From positions 1 through 64,000 of the forward strand of contig RDOB01000003.1 in NCBI GenBank assembly GCA_011364965.1: a stretch of 64,000 nucleotides of DNA, read 5' to 3'. The notes beneath the pieces were generated by a model that saw nothing but the letters and a program-made list of their open reading frames with translations, was not told where the DNA came from and did not search any database. The stretch is from Candidatus Heimdallarchaeota archaeon (GTDB lineage: Archaea; Asgardarchaeota; Heimdallarchaeia; Hodarchaeales; Hodarchaeaceae). How positions within the stretch are numbered: position 1 is the stretch's first letter; every line of letters starts with the position of its first letter. Position numbers and translations under genes: made by a program. Shown here piece after piece: positions 35,105-45,599 of the stretch.

Positions 35105-35857
35105 TTACCAATAGAGATCTTTCGCAGAAACATACTCTTGCGTATAATTTTCTACTACTTCACCATCAGATAAACGGATAACACGATCTCCTAGGGGACA
35201 TATTGCTTCATTATGAGTCACTATTATGACAGTTCGGTTTTGTTCCTTACCCGTCATAGCTTCCATTATTTCAAGAATCTGACGACCTATTTTAAAGTCT
35301 AGATTCCCAGTGGGCTCATCAGCTAGAAGGATTTCGGGTTCTTTGGCTAATGCTCTTGCAATCGACACTCGTTGTTGCTCTCCACCAGATAACTGAGCAG
35401 GAAAATGATGAAGTCGATCTCCTAATCCTACTTTATCAAGATATTCGCTTGCTTTTTCTCGAATAATTTTGGACCTAAAAGACACAGAGCTCTCATCTCT
35501 AGGATTAGTTCTTACCCCCACAAGTTCTATTGCATACTCCACATTTTCTAATGCTGTTAGACGACTTATCAGGTTAAAAAATTGAAATACTACTCCAATC
35601 TTCTTTCTTCTATAAACTGTAAGCCATTTTGCTGATAAAGTAGATATAGGAATCTCACTAACTGTCACCTTCCCAGCTGTAGGAATATCGAGTCCCCCGA
35701 TCATATTCATAAGTGTTGTTTTCCCCGCTCCTGAAGGTCCATAAATAATTACTAGTTCTCCCTTCTCAATATCTAGACTTACTCCATTTAAGGCTTTTGT
35801 AATAGTTTCTCCAAGACGATATTCCTTTTGAACATCTCTTAGTGTTATAAGTGCCAT
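35105..35857 (-). CDS. LolD/MacB-type ABC transporter ATPase
   Basis: A 250-residue ATPase with Walker [11 protein letters not shown]-loop VFQFFNLI, signature [15 protein letters not shown], Walker [13 protein letters not shown] and switch VTHN. The FNLI..LTALENV segment is typical of the LolD/FtsE/MacB group, which power FtsX-like permeases. It is the last gene of the five-gene minus-strand operon and lies 13 bases after the permease gene. A second ATPase of the same kind flanks the permease on the other side, so the two may form a heterodimer or compete for one permease. Confidence 0.93.
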   Translation of the reverse strand: MALITLRDVQKEYRLGETITKALNGVSLDIEKGELVIIYGPSGAGKTTLMNMIGGLDIPTAGKVTVSEIPISTLSAKWLTVYRRKKIGVVFQFFNLISRLTALENVEYAIELVGVRTNPRDESSVSFRSKIIREKASEYLDKVGLGDRLHHFPAQLSGGEQQRVSIARALAKEPEILLADEPTGNLDFKIGRQILEIMEAMTGKEQNRTVIIVTHNEAICPLGDRVIRLSDGEVVENYTQEYVSAKDLYW

Positions 35858-35870
35858 TCTTTTTAACCTC

Positions 35871-38423
35871 CTAGACTACTCGCTCCTTCGTTGCTTCTGC
35901 GAGATTTAGGTTAAGCGCTCTTCTAAGAGGGAAATACTCTGCAAATAACACACCTAATAAAGTAAGGAAGAAGCTAAAGAATCGAGTATTATCACTCATA
36001 AATATGATAATTCGGAAAAATTCCATATCTAAAACAACAGCCATAAAAAACCATAATAAAAACCATCCAAAGATTAAACCGAAAAAGGAACCAATTATTG
36101 TTATCACAGTATTTTCGATTGTAATATTTCGAATAATATGGCGATTGGGTGTTCCAATAGTGAGAAGTGTCGCTAATTCTCTTTCTTGTTCCTGAAGATT
36201 AATATATACCGTATTATATACCATAGCAACGGCAAGAAGAACAGCGAATAATGCAATGACATACATTACCCAATATAACGCCTCTAATAATCCTAATAAA
36301 TCGGAACTTTGTTCTGCTTTTGTATAAATATTTCTAATATTATAGTTATATCGTGTGTATATTTCAGACCTTACATATTCTAAATTTGTGTCTGTTGGAT
36401 CATCCAGTTGGATTAATATTGTGTTTGCAGGAGATCCTGGGAAATTGCTAACTTCTACTAATCGGTTCAACCCTATATAGGTAACTAATCCATTAAATTC
36501 GTCAACAAGACCTGAAACTCGAAAAGAGACATTAATCATTTCGAAATGCGCTCTCAGAGGCGCTGTGCTTACCAAACTTGTCAATCTTGGAATCTCAAGT
36601 TGGACTTCATCCCCTACTTTAACTCTTAATTTTTCTGCAATGGGTACAGTAAGAACAACACCTTCAGGGTCAAATTCACCTCTTGGTTTGGTATTAATAA
36701 ATCTAAAAGTATGACCCAAATATCCATCTGACTCATTGATGCCAATTAGCTGTGTTGTTTTACTCACCGATGATTTTGCTGAAGTTAATGTAGCTCCAGA
36801 TAAAAGATGATATGTAGAATTCGAGACACCATCGATATTATTCCTTATTGCTTGCGAAATAACTGAAGTATTAGTAGGCACTTCACTAAAATCAAGTTTC
36901 AAATCCCAATCTTCAACTATTGTATATTGTACTCTAAGGCCATAATCCATTGATTCCATCATGCCCCATGCCATACTGATAATAGAAACAGAGATTATAA
37001 CAGCGAAAACAGATGAAAATGTTCTACGCTTGCTTCTAAAAAAGTTCCTCAATGGAAGACGAAATCCTGTCACACGAAAACGAATATGGAATTTATTGAG
37101 AAATTTCTCTGCAAAAGAAATTCTTCCAGCTATTATATGACGTGATGGATCAAAACGTAAACTTTCCGCGGGTAAAGCTTGAATAGCACTTTTAACTGGA
37201 AAGTAACCCCCAATAAATCCCGTGATCAGACCAAGGAAAATACCAACAATTACTAATTCCCATTCAAAAGTAACTACGGCAGGAAATTGGATCGAAATAA
37301 CTTTAACATAAGTAGGACTGAAAACACCGGAAAGAGCAACACCAAATATGGTGCCAATCAATGTTCCCACAATCGAAACAACAATAGCAATTCCTAGGTA
37401 TTGTTTAATTATGGCGTTTCTACTATAACCAAGTGCTTGCGATACACCGATATCTTTTCTTTCAGCAACAACCATTCGCCCTAAAAGAATATATAATCCT
37501 CCACAAGCCATACCTAGAAGAAGTATGGGAAGCATTATTCCCATTTCTCTCGCTTCTTCGATATCTAATTTTAGCAAGTAATAGGATACTTGATCATCAA
37601 AATCAATAGGTTCACCCATTTTAAGTCCTTTTTCATCTTCAAGGAATTTTTTCAAGTCACTCGCAACTTGTTCCCGCTGTGACTTGGATAATATGTCGTT
37701 TAATTTTACAGATATTTCGTTTACCTTGCCTTCTACATTTAAAACGCCTTGAGCAGTTCTTAAAGGCATGAATATTACTCCGAACCGTCGGGGACTAGGT
37801 AAGATATCAGCATAGGATCCCATGTTCATTAAGTATTCAGGTGAAGCAATTGTACCAAGTATTTGAAAAGAAATATAATTATCTCCAACTTCAATAAACT
37901 CATTGGGTTCAAGTTTCCAATATTCAGCAAGATGACCTTCAACCATACAAACATTCCGGTATTCACTTGTTTGAGAGAACCCATTGCCACTTAAAAGTCT
38001 ATAACCATTTACAGAGGGCTGAGAACGAAATGTACCCGTCTTATCTGTCGTATTAAATGCAACAATCCTACCATTCTGTTGATTACCACGAACTCGAAAA
38101 GCTGTATCGTAAACTATTCTTACTTCGAAGTCCTCTACATCTGAACCAGCCTCTGTATTACTAAATTCATTCATTATCCTTGTTAGGTTGGAATAATCAA
38201 TCCAAGCATCGCTTCCTGACCCAGAGGGATTTGCAGTCTGTAAAGTAAAGCTAGCCATTGCATGCTTTTTGAAAGCTCCAGTGTATGTACTATCCAAATG
38301 GACAAATGCAGAGATCATTACATGTGCAGCCATTACGCCTGTAGCAATTACAAGAGCAATCATTAAGAATCTTAATTTATGAGCCATAATAGCTCTGTAT
38401 ATGTTTTTAGTTGTTTTTGCCAT
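35871..38423 (-). CDS. FtsX/LolC/MacB-like ABC permease with two FtsX domains
   Basis: An 850-residue permease. One membrane helix at the N-terminus ([21 protein letters not shown]) is followed by a large extracytoplasmic region. The first FtsX domain is about 290-415 ([16 protein letters not shown]...[19 protein letters not shown]). A further helix near 465-485 leads to a second extracytoplasmic region, and the second FtsX domain is 715-845 ([25 protein letters not shown]). This two-lobed form corresponds to a fused LolC/LolE-like permease. MacB-type systems work as mechanotransducers that push lipoproteins or peptides; the substrate here is unknown. Confidence 0.9.
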   Translation of the reverse strand: MAKTTKNIYRAIMAHKLRFLMIALVIATGVMAAHVMISAFVHLDSTYTGAFKKHAMASFTLQTANPSGSGSDAWIDYSNLTRIMNEFSNTEAGSDVEDFEVRIVYDTAFRVRGNQQNGRIVAFNTTDKTGTFRSQPSVNGYRLLSGNGFSQTSEYRNVCMVEGHLAEYWKLEPNEFIEVGDNYISFQILGTIASPEYLMNMGSYADILPSPRRFGVIFMPLRTAQGVLNVEGKVNEISVKLNDILSKSQREQVASDLKKFLEDEKGLKMGEPIDFDDQVSYYLLKLDIEEAREMGIMLPILLLGMACGGLYILLGRMVVAERKDIGVSQALGYSRNAIIKQYLGIAIVVSIVGTLIGTIFGVALSGVFSPTYVKVISIQFPAVVTFEWELVIVGIFLGLITGFIGGYFPVKSAIQALPAESLRFDPSRHIIAGRISFAEKFLNKFHIRFRVTGFRLPLRNFFRSKRRTFSSVFAVIISVSIISMAWGMMESMDYGLRVQYTIVEDWDLKLDFSEVPTNTSVISQAIRNNIDGVSNSTYHLLSGATLTSAKSSVSKTTQLIGINESDGYLGHTFRFINTKPRGEFDPEGVVLTVPIAEKLRVKVGDEVQLEIPRLTSLVSTAPLRAHFEMINVSFRVSGLVDEFNGLVTYIGLNRLVEVSNFPGSPANTILIQLDDPTDTNLEYVRSEIYTRYNYNIRNIYTKAEQSSDLLGLLEALYWVMYVIALFAVLLAVAMVYNTVYINLQEQERELATLLTIGTPNRHIIRNITIENTVITIIGSFFGLIFGWFLLWFFMAVVLDMEFFRIIIFMSDNTRFFSFFLTLLGVLFAEYFPLRRALNLNLAEATKERVV

Positions 38424-38429
38424 TTACTT

Positions 38430-39146
38430 TCACCATGTAATTTCCATTGCATCTACTGGTTTTTGGGGAGTAATAGAGTCAATTGTTCCAGATCGAAGAG
38501 AAATAACTAAATCTGCGATTTCTGAGATCTTTCTATTATGCGTAACCAGTACTGTTAGTGTATCCGGCCTCGTACGTACTAATTTTTGGATAGTAGCTAA
38601 TACTAATCTCCCCTCTTTCACTGAGAGTTCCCCAGTTGGTTCATCACAGAGAAGGAGTTTGGGTTCTTTTGCTAACGCACGAGCTGCTGCTACTCGCTGT
38701 TGTTCCCCCCCGGATAATTGTGATGGAAACATATCTTTTTTTTCATATAATCCAACTGCTTTCAGATATTCCTCCGCTTTTAATCGAGTTTCATTTCGTG
38801 ATCGTTTTTGGGAAAGTTCCACAGCATATTCCACATTTTCTAATGCGGAATAGACGGGTAGGAGGTTAAAAAATTGGAAGATGAACCCCACATGTTTACG
38901 ACGAAATCTGGAAAGTTTTCTTTTGCCAAATCTGGTAATTTCTTTACCTGCTATGCATATTTTTCCCTCACATTTATCAATACCACCTAATACATTTAAT
39001 AAAGTGGTTTTACCAGACCCTGATGGGCCTAAACATACTACTAAGTTACCAGATTCTAGCTTCAGTGAGATATTTTTGAGTGCATAGATTTTAGAATGCC
39101 CCATTTGGTAAACTCGTTGTACATTTTCCAGTTCGACTAAACTCAT
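38430..39146 (-). CDS. LolD/MacB-type ABC transporter ATPase (second)
   Basis: A 238-residue ATPase with Walker [11 protein letters not shown]-loop FQFFNLLP, signature [15 protein letters not shown] and switch VTHN. The segment after Walker B reads [12 protein letters not shown], with Ser where Asp (the D-loop) is usual. It is closely related to the 250-residue ATPase downstream. ATG 39146, preceded by GGGTGA, is preferred to the GTG at 39155. The stop is seven bases from the permease start, so it should be translated with the permease. Confidence 0.93.
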   Translation of the reverse strand: MSLVELENVQRVYQMGHSKIYALKNISLKLESGNLVVCLGPSGSGKTTLLNVLGGIDKCEGKICIAGKEITRFGKRKLSRFRRKHVGFIFQFFNLLPVYSALENVEYAVELSQKRSRNETRLKAEEYLKAVGLYEKKDMFPSQLSGGEQQRVAAARALAKEPKLLLCDEPTGELSVKEGRLVLATIQKLVRTRPDTLTVLVTHNRKISEIADLVISLRSGTIDSITPQKPVDAMEITW

Positions 39147-39173
39147 GAGGTTCACCCAATATTTCTTATGTTT

Positions 39174-39584
39174 TCACAATCCTGAGACTCCAGGATCCAC
39201 CTCTTTAACTACTTTGGTGCCAGCCTTCATGAAAAAGAATCTACGTAGATGCAATCGAAATTTGCGCCTTGTAGACTCATTTTCAGTTGTTACAACTTTC
39301 ATTCCAAAAAACATTTTTCCTACTGTCTGTCCATCGGTTAAAGCAGACATTAAGAAATGATAGATCGGAAAAAAGATAATGAACCACACGATAATTAAGT
39401 AGTCAAGAAATGGTTCAAGTTCGGCAGCATTTGGCAAAATAGCAGTCCATAAGATATCCCATTCAAGCAGTGCACCAAATTGTATTAAAATTGCTAAGAA
39501 AATTCCAACAATTATGTCGATAATCAATGCTGCAAATCGTAGAACTATTGATACTTCTTTGTATGAAATTCTTTCTTTTGACAT
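39174..39584 (-). CDS. RDD family membrane protein
   Basis: A protein of about 136 residues with the RDD pattern: an early RFAALIIDIIVGIFLAILIQF helix (Arg, Asp), a second helix and a later ALTDGQTVGKMFFGMKVV segment. Its C-terminal tail is basic. A perfect GGAGG stands directly against the first ATG (39593) but nine bases before the second (39584), so the second is the better start. Function in the family is unknown, possibly ion or small-molecule transport. It sits between the surface protein gene and the ABC ATPase genes in one operon. Confidence 0.88.
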   Translation of the reverse strand: MSKERISYKEVSIVLRFAALIIDIIVGIFLAILIQFGALLEWDILWTAILPNAAELEPFLDYLIIVWFIIFFPIYHFLMSALTDGQTVGKMFFGMKVVTTENESTRRKFRLHLRRFFFMKAGTKVVKEVDPGVSGL

Positions 39585-39602
39585 AAAATACATACCTCCA
39601 TT

Positions 39603-41648
39603 TTATATTATCTTTCTAGATAGTAATTTTCCTTTTTTAGTTCCAATTAAAGACAATATAGCCAATGAGATTACAACAAAAGGAAATTCAAATGAGGATA
39701 TCTGTCCTCCGCTTGGAACTACCTCTTTTGTTTTTGTTAATTCACCTGTATCTATCAAAACGAAATATGGAGCATATCCTTCATAAGTAGCCTCCCAAAC
39801 AAACTCTACTTCATTAAAATAGGTTTCCATATCTTTCCAACTAGCTTGGTCTTCACTCCAATAAATCCAGTGGTATACAGGAAAATTTGAAGTAGATCCA
39901 TTGATTGGGAGAGCTAAAGTCATAAAGATAATTGCATCTGGTTGTTGACAGCGAAATCTTACTGCATAAGATAAATTAATAACACTTTGGGGTAAGAACT
40001 CTTCGTGAACAATCGTGAAATTAAATGTTTGATCAATTTTTGAAGCTATAGTCAGATAAAACCATACTTCTCCCTGGTGATCTACAAAAGCAATTGAACG
40101 GGGAGTAAAAGCATTTAATTCCCAGTTCCAATTAAAAGAACTAGTATAGATTGAAAATAAATAAATGGATATGATAGTATTATTTGCTTCATCAATCAGA
40201 GTTAGATTTAATGAATAACTGCCATTTATTAATCCAAGATATTGTATTGTACGATTTATCCCCATATTAATAATATATTCTCTGGAATCGTTTGTTTCAA
40301 TTAATAGGGATTTTAACCTCGTTTTCTCGTCAACACTTATTTGGAAGATCACTTTTCCTTTTAAAACGCTATTATTTTGAAACCCATATATTTGGAAGGA
40401 AGGGGGAGTATTATCAACAATGAATACAAAAAGAGTGGAAACTTTTACTTGACTTACACTTTGTACAGAGACATTGAGTACATGAAGTCCTTCATTCATG
40501 GGAGCGGCAATGGTAGTGCCTTCTGGAACCGTTAAAGGTTCGTTACTATCCCAATTATATGTGAATGTACCATTTCCAGATTTGATATCTAATTCAACCC
40601 CTTTATTGCCTTGTATTTTGCTATTATTCTCAAGTTTAATTAATTCAATTGCTGGATAAGTATCATCAGTTATGAAAGTTAAATGAATTGTATTGGTAAT
40701 CGAAAGAGTATCAGTTGCAAAAATCATTAGATGGTGATCTGTTTCGCCAACAGGGAAAGTAGTAGTTATTAAGGAAGTAGAAGTTATGTTCTCTCCTTCA
40801 TCCCAGCTATATTTAACTTCGTTAACTTTGAATGGAGAATCCAACTCTATTTGAATAGTAGTTCCATTTGGACGTATTGTATTGTTACCCGGAGTCAAAC
40901 TAATCATACTAGGACCGATATAATCTTGAGGAAGGGAGGCAAATTCAGCAAGAGTTAGATTATACCAGAATGGGGTTACGTATGTAAAGTTTTGAGACAA
41001 AAATAACCCATCGGTTGAATATCTTGATATAATATCCCCAATATCAGGAACTGTAACGCTAATCTTCCATGCATCGAAACTTCCAATATTTTCTAGTTCA
41101 AAATTCTCATAGGAAACATAAAAGGTTGACTCCTCAATAATAAAAGAATATCCATCGTAGAAATCTGAAGGATTGATCCAAAAATCGAAAGTATTATATC
41201 TCATTCCCCACCACATGAAATACGGAGAAGCATGATAAAAATGTGAGACAGATGATCGATTCACAGAGGGATAAAAAGGAGATTCGTATTCAGGCGCAAC
41301 AGGAGGCCCTGCATCATTAGGTATTGAATAATCACACCTTACATCCCAATGAGTCTTGTTAAGAGATAAAATCGTTGTATTGAATATATTTCCATTCTCC
41401 CATTTCAGATTATATGGATTCCATATGTATTCTTGAACTGTTAAATTTGTATGAGGAAGGAATACAGTATTACTTTCAACTTCTCCGATAGAGTATGTTA
41501 ACCTGGATGAATCATATTCACCATCTATTGCTGAATTATAATTTGATTCTTCAGTGATAGAATATTGTAAATTAGTAAATGCTATTGATGCGATAAGTAT
41601 TCCTATAATAAGGTTGAATTTTATCTCCGATTGTCGAATTAGACCCAT
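39603..41648 (-). CDS. Secreted surface protein with Ig-like repeats and C-terminal sorting tail
   Basis: A 681-residue exported protein. A signal helix (KFNLIIGILIASIAF) is followed by a Tyr/Trp/Ser-rich region (30-260) and two or more beta-sandwich segments with patterns such as SPFKVNEVKYSWDEGENITST and GNGTFTYNWDSNEPL. The tail (VPSGGQISSFEFPFVVISLAILSLIGTKKGKLLSRK) has a short motif, a membrane helix and Lys/Arg. GGTGATCAA before the ATG supports the start. First gene of the LolCDE/MacB-like operon, it could be a client or partner of that transporter. No family is recognised beyond the beta repeats. Confidence 0.75.
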   Translation of the reverse strand: MGLIRQSEIKFNLIIGILIASIAFTNLQYSITEESNYNSAIDGEYDSSRLTYSIGEVESNTVFLPHTNLTVQEYIWNPYNLKWENGNIFNTTILSLNKTHWDVRCDYSIPNDAGPPVAPEYESPFYPSVNRSSVSHFYHASPYFMWWGMRYNTFDFWINPSDFYDGYSFIIEESTFYVSYENFELENIGSFDAWKISVTVPDIGDIISRYSTDGLFLSQNFTYVTPFWYNLTLAEFASLPQDYIGPSMISLTPGNNTIRPNGTTIQIELDSPFKVNEVKYSWDEGENITSTSLITTTFPVGETDHHLMIFATDTLSITNTIHLTFITDDTYPAIELIKLENNSKIQGNKGVELDIKSGNGTFTYNWDSNEPLTVPEGTTIAAPMNEGLHVLNVSVQSVSQVKVSTLFVFIVDNTPPSFQIYGFQNNSVLKGKVIFQISVDEKTRLKSLLIETNDSREYIINMGINRTIQYLGLINGSYSLNLTLIDEANNTIISIYLFSIYTSSFNWNWELNAFTPRSIAFVDHQGEVWFYLTIASKIDQTFNFTIVHEEFLPQSVINLSYAVRFRCQQPDAIIFMTLALPINGSTSNFPVYHWIYWSEDQASWKDMETYFNEVEFVWEATYEGYAPYFVLIDTGELTKTKEVVPSGGQISSFEFPFVVISLAILSLIGTKKGKLLSRKII

Positions 41649-41743
41649 TTGATCACCTTTAATAGCAGATTAGATGACATAGTGAATGTATCTTTTCCAA
41701 CTAGGTTTGAAGTAAGAAAAATTAAGAGCTAAAAAAAGGCTTC

Positions 41744-41767
41744 GTGTACAGTGTGTTTTTTGTGCAC
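41744..41767. promoter_or_regulatory. Imperfect inverted repeat upstream of the RHH gene
   Basis: GTGTACA (41744-41750) and TGTGCAC (41761-41767) match as inverted half-sites at six of seven positions, ten bases apart. Together with their place about 25 bases before a ribbon-helix-helix gene, this makes them a candidate operator. The palindromic core GTGCAC alone could arise by chance. Confidence 0.35.
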
Positions 41768-41791
41768 ATCTATTTTTATAGGGACTAGAAT

Positions 41792-41968
41792 ATGAAGACA
41801 TCAACGATAACAATAAGATTACCTTTAGAGACAATAAAGGAAATCGAGCGTATGTCTAAAGTAACTAGACTTCGTCCATCTGTTCTTTGTGCATTCGTTC
41901 TCCAAGAGAAATTACATGAATGGGTTCAGGAATACTCAGAAGATCTTGCACGAGAATTAGGTGATTAA
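41792..41968 (+). CDS. 58-residue ribbon-helix-helix (CopG-like) regulator
   Basis: A short gene of 58 codons. The protein begins MKTSTITIRLPLETIKEIERM, a beta strand (STITIRLP) followed by helix 1, and continues VTRLRPSVLCAFVLQEKLHEW as helix 2. This is the CopG/MetJ-type fold that binds DNA as a dimer with the strands in the major groove. The acidic tail ends ARELGD. The next gene starts two bases after its stop, so they are co-transcribed. It probably controls this operon, perhaps at the inverted repeat at 41744-41767. Confidence 0.75.
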   Translation: MKTSTITIRLPLETIKEIERMSKVTRLRPSVLCAFVLQEKLHEWVQEYSEDLARELGD

Positions 41969-41970
41969 CC

Positions 41971-42720
41971 ATGGTAGACCTACTAATCCGATTTAGTGCG
42001 ATATTTTCGTTGATTGCAATGGGTCTTGTTTCAGCATATGGGTCAGTTCATTTTTTGAGATTATGGCAGAAATTTAAAGAAGAAGCGCTTTTCCATCTGG
42101 GAATCTTAGGTTTTGGTTTAATTTTTTATCTTTTATTCGTCGCTGGATTAATATATTTAAATCCAAACAAAGATACTATCTTAATTCTTATAAAGAGGAC
42201 GATTGGAATTATTTATTCGTTTCTATGTCTTGAGTTGAGTCTTTTCTATCTAACAGCCTTTGTTAATCGAAGAAGTATGTTCGAAAAATACATTCCATTT
42301 ATTGTTGGTATTACATCGGGAATGGCTATAGCTTTGGTGGGAATGCAAGAAACTAATCCATGGTTTGAGATTATTCTGTTTGTAGAATATTTTTTACCGT
42401 TTATATTTTTAGTGGGACTTGTTATACGGATATCACGTGGAGCAGTGGAAATACTGGGAGATAAAAGAATTTCTCCACAGGATAGACGGTTCATTAAAGC
42501 ATTGCTCATTACAGCTATAGTAATGTTTATTTCAGCCATTGGAGATCTTGTTTTCTTCGGAATTTTTATATTTATTACCATCAATATCTGGGATTTTGTC
42601 ATTACCTTTAGCGCGGTGATAGGACCATTCGTAGCAATTCTTTTCCTTAGCTTAGTAAGAAGGGTATTTATAGATATAGAAGAAGCTGATGTTGTGCACC
42701 TGATGAATTTAATAAGTTAA
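41971..42720 (+). CDS. Seven-helix membrane protein of unknown function
   Basis: A 249-residue protein with about seven hydrophobic helices, separated by short charged loops such as LRLWQKFKEEALFHLG and SRGAVEILGDKRISPQDRRF, and a short soluble tail DIEEADVVHLMNLIS. No catalytic motif or family was recognised. The overall topology is like that of sensor membrane modules or 7TM receptors with no effector domain. It is coupled to the RHH gene. The last 12 bases overlap the convergent Ste24-like protease gene. Confidence 0.65.
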   Translation: MVDLLIRFSAIFSLIAMGLVSAYGSVHFLRLWQKFKEEALFHLGILGFGLIFYLLFVAGLIYLNPNKDTILILIKRTIGIIYSFLCLELSLFYLTAFVNRRSMFEKYIPFIVGITSGMAIALVGMQETNPWFEIILFVEYFLPFIFLVGLVIRISRGAVEILGDKRISPQDRRFIKALLITAIVMFISAIGDLVFFGIFIFITINIWDFVITFSAVIGPFVAILFLSLVRRVFIDIEEADVVHLMNLIS

Positions 42721-43935
42721 ATTATTAATAAAATCTTCAAGATATTGCATTCTTTCTTCAATCGGAGGATGGGATAAGAAAAAATATTTTTCCCACCAGG
42801 GGGGACAAAGATCAGCAAGATTTTGATCGGCCATTTTTATAAAAAGACTTTTAATGACATTAAAATCTGAAACAATGGTAGAGGCAAATTTATCTGTCGC
42901 TTTTTCCAGTTTACGTGAGTACCATAAACTAGGTACATTAAAAATAAACGAATTCAACAACCAGAAACTTAAACCAAGAATAGGTATGTTACTAACATCA
43001 CTAATATCGGAGGAATATCCAAAAAAGCTCACGAGATATGGAAACATTAAATGAGAGAGAAAAAACAAAAGAAATGTAGTTAACAATGCGAGTAGAATAT
43101 TTTTTCTTAAATCATGGTGCCTGTGATGCCCAAATTCATGAGCAAGGATCCATTTGATTTCATCTTTCGTATACTGAGAAAGCATGGTATCAGCAATTAT
43201 GATACGTCTTGTTGGGCCTATCCCCATTAACCCAGCATTTCCAGTAGTTGCTACCTCCCCTAAATGCCAATTAAAGGCATTCGTTACTTTTACACCTGTC
43301 TGGTCTGCCATCTGAAGCAGCTCAGTGACAAATTCAGGGTGAGTTTTCTCCAAAGGATCAAATTTGTAGAATAAAGGAAGAATGAAAATTGGTACTAATA
43401 CTGAAAAAAGGAGCGATAAAAGAAACAAGGCCATTGTAGCCCAGATCCACCAACTATCGGGATAGTATCTAAGTAAGAAATAGAAGCCTTGAAAAATGGG
43501 AAGGCCAATGAGAAAGGTTAAAAATTCACCTTTGAAATATCTTCTAATCCATTGAATGTTGGTTAATTTTGATAAACCATATTTTCTTGAGAGATTCGCA
43601 TGAATATAGAAGGATAAGGGTAATTCCCAAAAACTAATAAGAATAAAACCTGTTATAAAAAACACACCAATTATTAGTATAGGTTCATTGGTAATATATT
43701 CAACGATTAGATCTCGATACCAGATTGTTAATCGGGAGAGTAAAAACACTAATGATAGAAGTAATGAAACGATCATTAGGATAAAATTATATTTTTTAGA
43801 AGTTCGAGTATACTCGATAGCTAATTTTCTTCGTTCAACGTTGAAATCAAAAACAAGATGAGGAATATCGTTAGCATCCTTAGAATTGGGGGCTAATGGC
43901 TGAGATAAGACTGTTTCACTATTATCTTCGATCAC
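42709..43935 (-). CDS. M48 family peptidase, Ste24/CAAX protease 1-like
   Basis: An integral-membrane zinc protease of about 408 residues. The zinc motif is HEFGH in WILAHEFGHHRHHD, and the third ligand is Glu in the ExxxD segment KLEKATDKFAS. Long hydrophobic helices flank the catalytic domain, and the CAAX-protease-like WEKYFFLSHPPIEERMQYL follows. Ste24 proteases cut prenylated CAAX proteins in eukaryotes or act in membrane protein quality control. The archaeal substrate is unknown. The start is uncertain: TTG 43947, GTG 43944 or GTG 43935; the last has a GGTG at suitable spacing. Confidence 0.9.
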   Translation of the reverse strand: MIEDNSETVLSQPLAPNSKDANDIPHLVFDFNVERRKLAIEYTRTSKKYNFILMIVSLLLSLVFLLSRLTIWYRDLIVEYITNEPILIIGVFFITGFILISFWELPLSFYIHANLSRKYGLSKLTNIQWIRRYFKGEFLTFLIGLPIFQGFYFLLRYYPDSWWIWATMALFLLSLLFSVLVPIFILPLFYKFDPLEKTHPEFVTELLQMADQTGVKVTNAFNWHLGEVATTGNAGLMGIGPTRRIIIADTMLSQYTKDEIKWILAHEFGHHRHHDLRKNILLALLTTFLLFFLSHLMFPYLVSFFGYSSDISDVSNIPILGLSFWLLNSFIFNVPSLWYSRKLEKATDKFASTIVSDFNVIKSLFIKMADQNLADLCPPWWEKYFFLSHPPIEERMQYLEDFINNLTY

Positions 43936-44083
43936 TAAAAACACCAAAACTTAATTTTTTAACAAAAATATCAACCCTTATTTCTTGATTGTGATACTAT
44001 TACTGTGAATAATACTAAAATCTTAGCTCGGGATTGATCCATGTGTTCTAGAACTCTTCCATTTAATTCGAGGTTACCATAAG

Positions 44084-44794
44084 ATGTCACTTCAACGTTT
44101 ATTTACCAAATTCAGTAAATCACTTGAGGATAAAGACTCAAATGAGGATTATAAAAAAGAAGATATTACTTTACATGTTATGAGGGTATTAGCGAATCCT
44201 ATAGTACAACTCTTAAATCCGTACGGATTTATTACTCCTAATCGTATAACATGGTTTGGATTTTTTTGTGTAATCTTTGGAGCTTTAGTCTTAATTATTT
44301 CAGGAGACAATTTAATACTCTTAGGGATTGTTGCGGTTTCTTACTGGCTTTCATCATATTTTGACACCGTGGATGGAATGTTAGCACGTAAACGAGGAAT
44401 TGCTAGCAAAAATGGCGCCTGGTTGGATAGCATATTAGAAGAAGGAAAAGGATATTTCTTTTTCTTTGCCCTAGCTCTTCATATTCAAGACTCAAATGGA
44501 TTATTCACATTAAATTTCGGAGCAACTCCTATTATAACTCTTAATGTATGGATGGTTTTATTTATTATGTATGGAGCAGAGAGATGGCTTGCTTTAATGG
44601 CACTATGGGGAAATATGATATTAGAAGAGCCACGTGTGGTCTCTATGGGACATATATATATTGTTGGTATCTTTTTACTCCTAAATATCTTAGATTGGTT
44701 CCTTGTTATCTATACTATTTTAGTGATAATCGGTGTGGTTTACACACTTGTCGAAAAAACTTTCTTTTTTACCCCATTCAAGAAAAGTGAGTAG
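44084..44794 (+). CDS. CDP-alcohol phosphatidyltransferase family protein, last Asp replaced by Glu
   Basis: A 236-residue membrane enzyme of phospholipid head-group transfer. It carries the CDP-alcohol motif as DTVDGMLARKRGIASKNGAWLDSILEE. The first two Asp, the Gly-x-x-Ala-Arg pair, the second Gly and third Asp all fit, but the fourth Asp (the catalytic base in the family) is Glu. Around it are six helices. GAGGT before the ATG supports the start. It could make archaeal phospholipids from CDP-archaeol or CDP-alcohol donors; activity depends on whether Glu can replace Asp. Confidence 0.85.
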   Translation: MSLQRLFTKFSKSLEDKDSNEDYKKEDITLHVMRVLANPIVQLLNPYGFITPNRITWFGFFCVIFGALVLIISGDNLILLGIVAVSYWLSSYFDTVDGMLARKRGIASKNGAWLDSILEEGKGYFFFFALALHIQDSNGLFTLNFGATPIITLNVWMVLFIMYGAERWLALMALWGNMILEEPRVVSMGHIYIVGIFLLLNILDWFLVIYTILVIIGVVYTLVEKTFFFTPFKKSE

Positions 44795-44813
44795 AGATCG
44801 CCCAATTGAGGAA

Positions 44814-45599
44814 TCACATTGTAAAAATGGACACCTTGGAGTATGCCGGGGCTTCAACTTCCTCACTTGGATCTAAACATAATTCCTGCAACTCAATGAA
44901 CGTCTCAGATATAGCTTTTTTATAGAGTGATTCAGGAATCCCTCGCTGGTGCGAAAATACTCGTTCCCGTAAAAACCACACAAGATCAGTGATAGACAGT
45001 CTCCTTATACTTAAATGCTCAAATTCAGCATTCTTCCATCCCTGATTCTTTAAAAAGATCTTTACACCTTTTCTTATCAAATCCCATTTAAAATAGTATT
45101 TATAACCCATGTCTTCCAATTTCTGGTAAAAAATTCGAAATGGTAAAGTTTCTTGATAATCTACGAAAATCTCGCAATTAATATAACTTCCTTCAGCTTG
45201 TAAATATTCTAAAATCTTATTTAATAGGGTGTAAGGATTAGAAACCAGATGTAAGAGATGAGAGGTTATTATGGTATTAAATTTTATGGAAAAAGGAAGA
45301 AAAGAACCATCAGCGACTATTAGACTCAACGATTTATCGTTTAAAGCCTTTTTACAACAGTATTGAATCATTTTCTCTGAAATATCGATACCTATAAACG
45401 AAGAAGAGGTTATTTTTTGAAGAGGAATTGCTAAACGTCCCGTACCAACCCCTATCTCTAGGATTCGAGCCCTAGAATCCAGAGAGAGCTGACTTTCTAT
45501 TGTTTCTATAGTGCTATACAATAAATCGACAGGAATAGCACGAGTGTAGTCATAGAAGGACACAGCCCAGTCAAATGAATTTATATTTTCGTTCTTCAT
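44814..45599 (-). CDS. Class I SAM-dependent methyltransferase
   Basis: A 261-residue soluble enzyme with a Rossmann-fold methyltransferase core. Motif I is ILEIGVGTGRLAIPL, the Asp after the second strand is in FIGIDISEKMI, and LSLIVADGSFLPFS and ITSHLLHLVSNP follow. This is the layout of Methyltransf_11/25 enzymes. The C-terminal part (residues 150-250) is a helical substrate cap with no family match that could be recognised. The substrate is unknown. It ends 20 bases from the convergent phosphotransferase gene. Confidence 0.9.
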   Translation of the reverse strand: MKNENINSFDWAVSFYDYTRAIPVDLLYSTIETIESQLSLDSRARILEIGVGTGRLAIPLQKITSSSFIGIDISEKMIQYCCKKALNDKSLSLIVADGSFLPFSIKFNTIITSHLLHLVSNPYTLLNKILEYLQAEGSYINCEIFVDYQETLPFRIFYQKLEDMGYKYYFKWDLIRKGVKIFLKNQGWKNAEFEHLSIRRLSITDLVWFLRERVFSHQRGIPESLYKKAISETFIELQELCLDPSEEVEAPAYSKVSIFTM

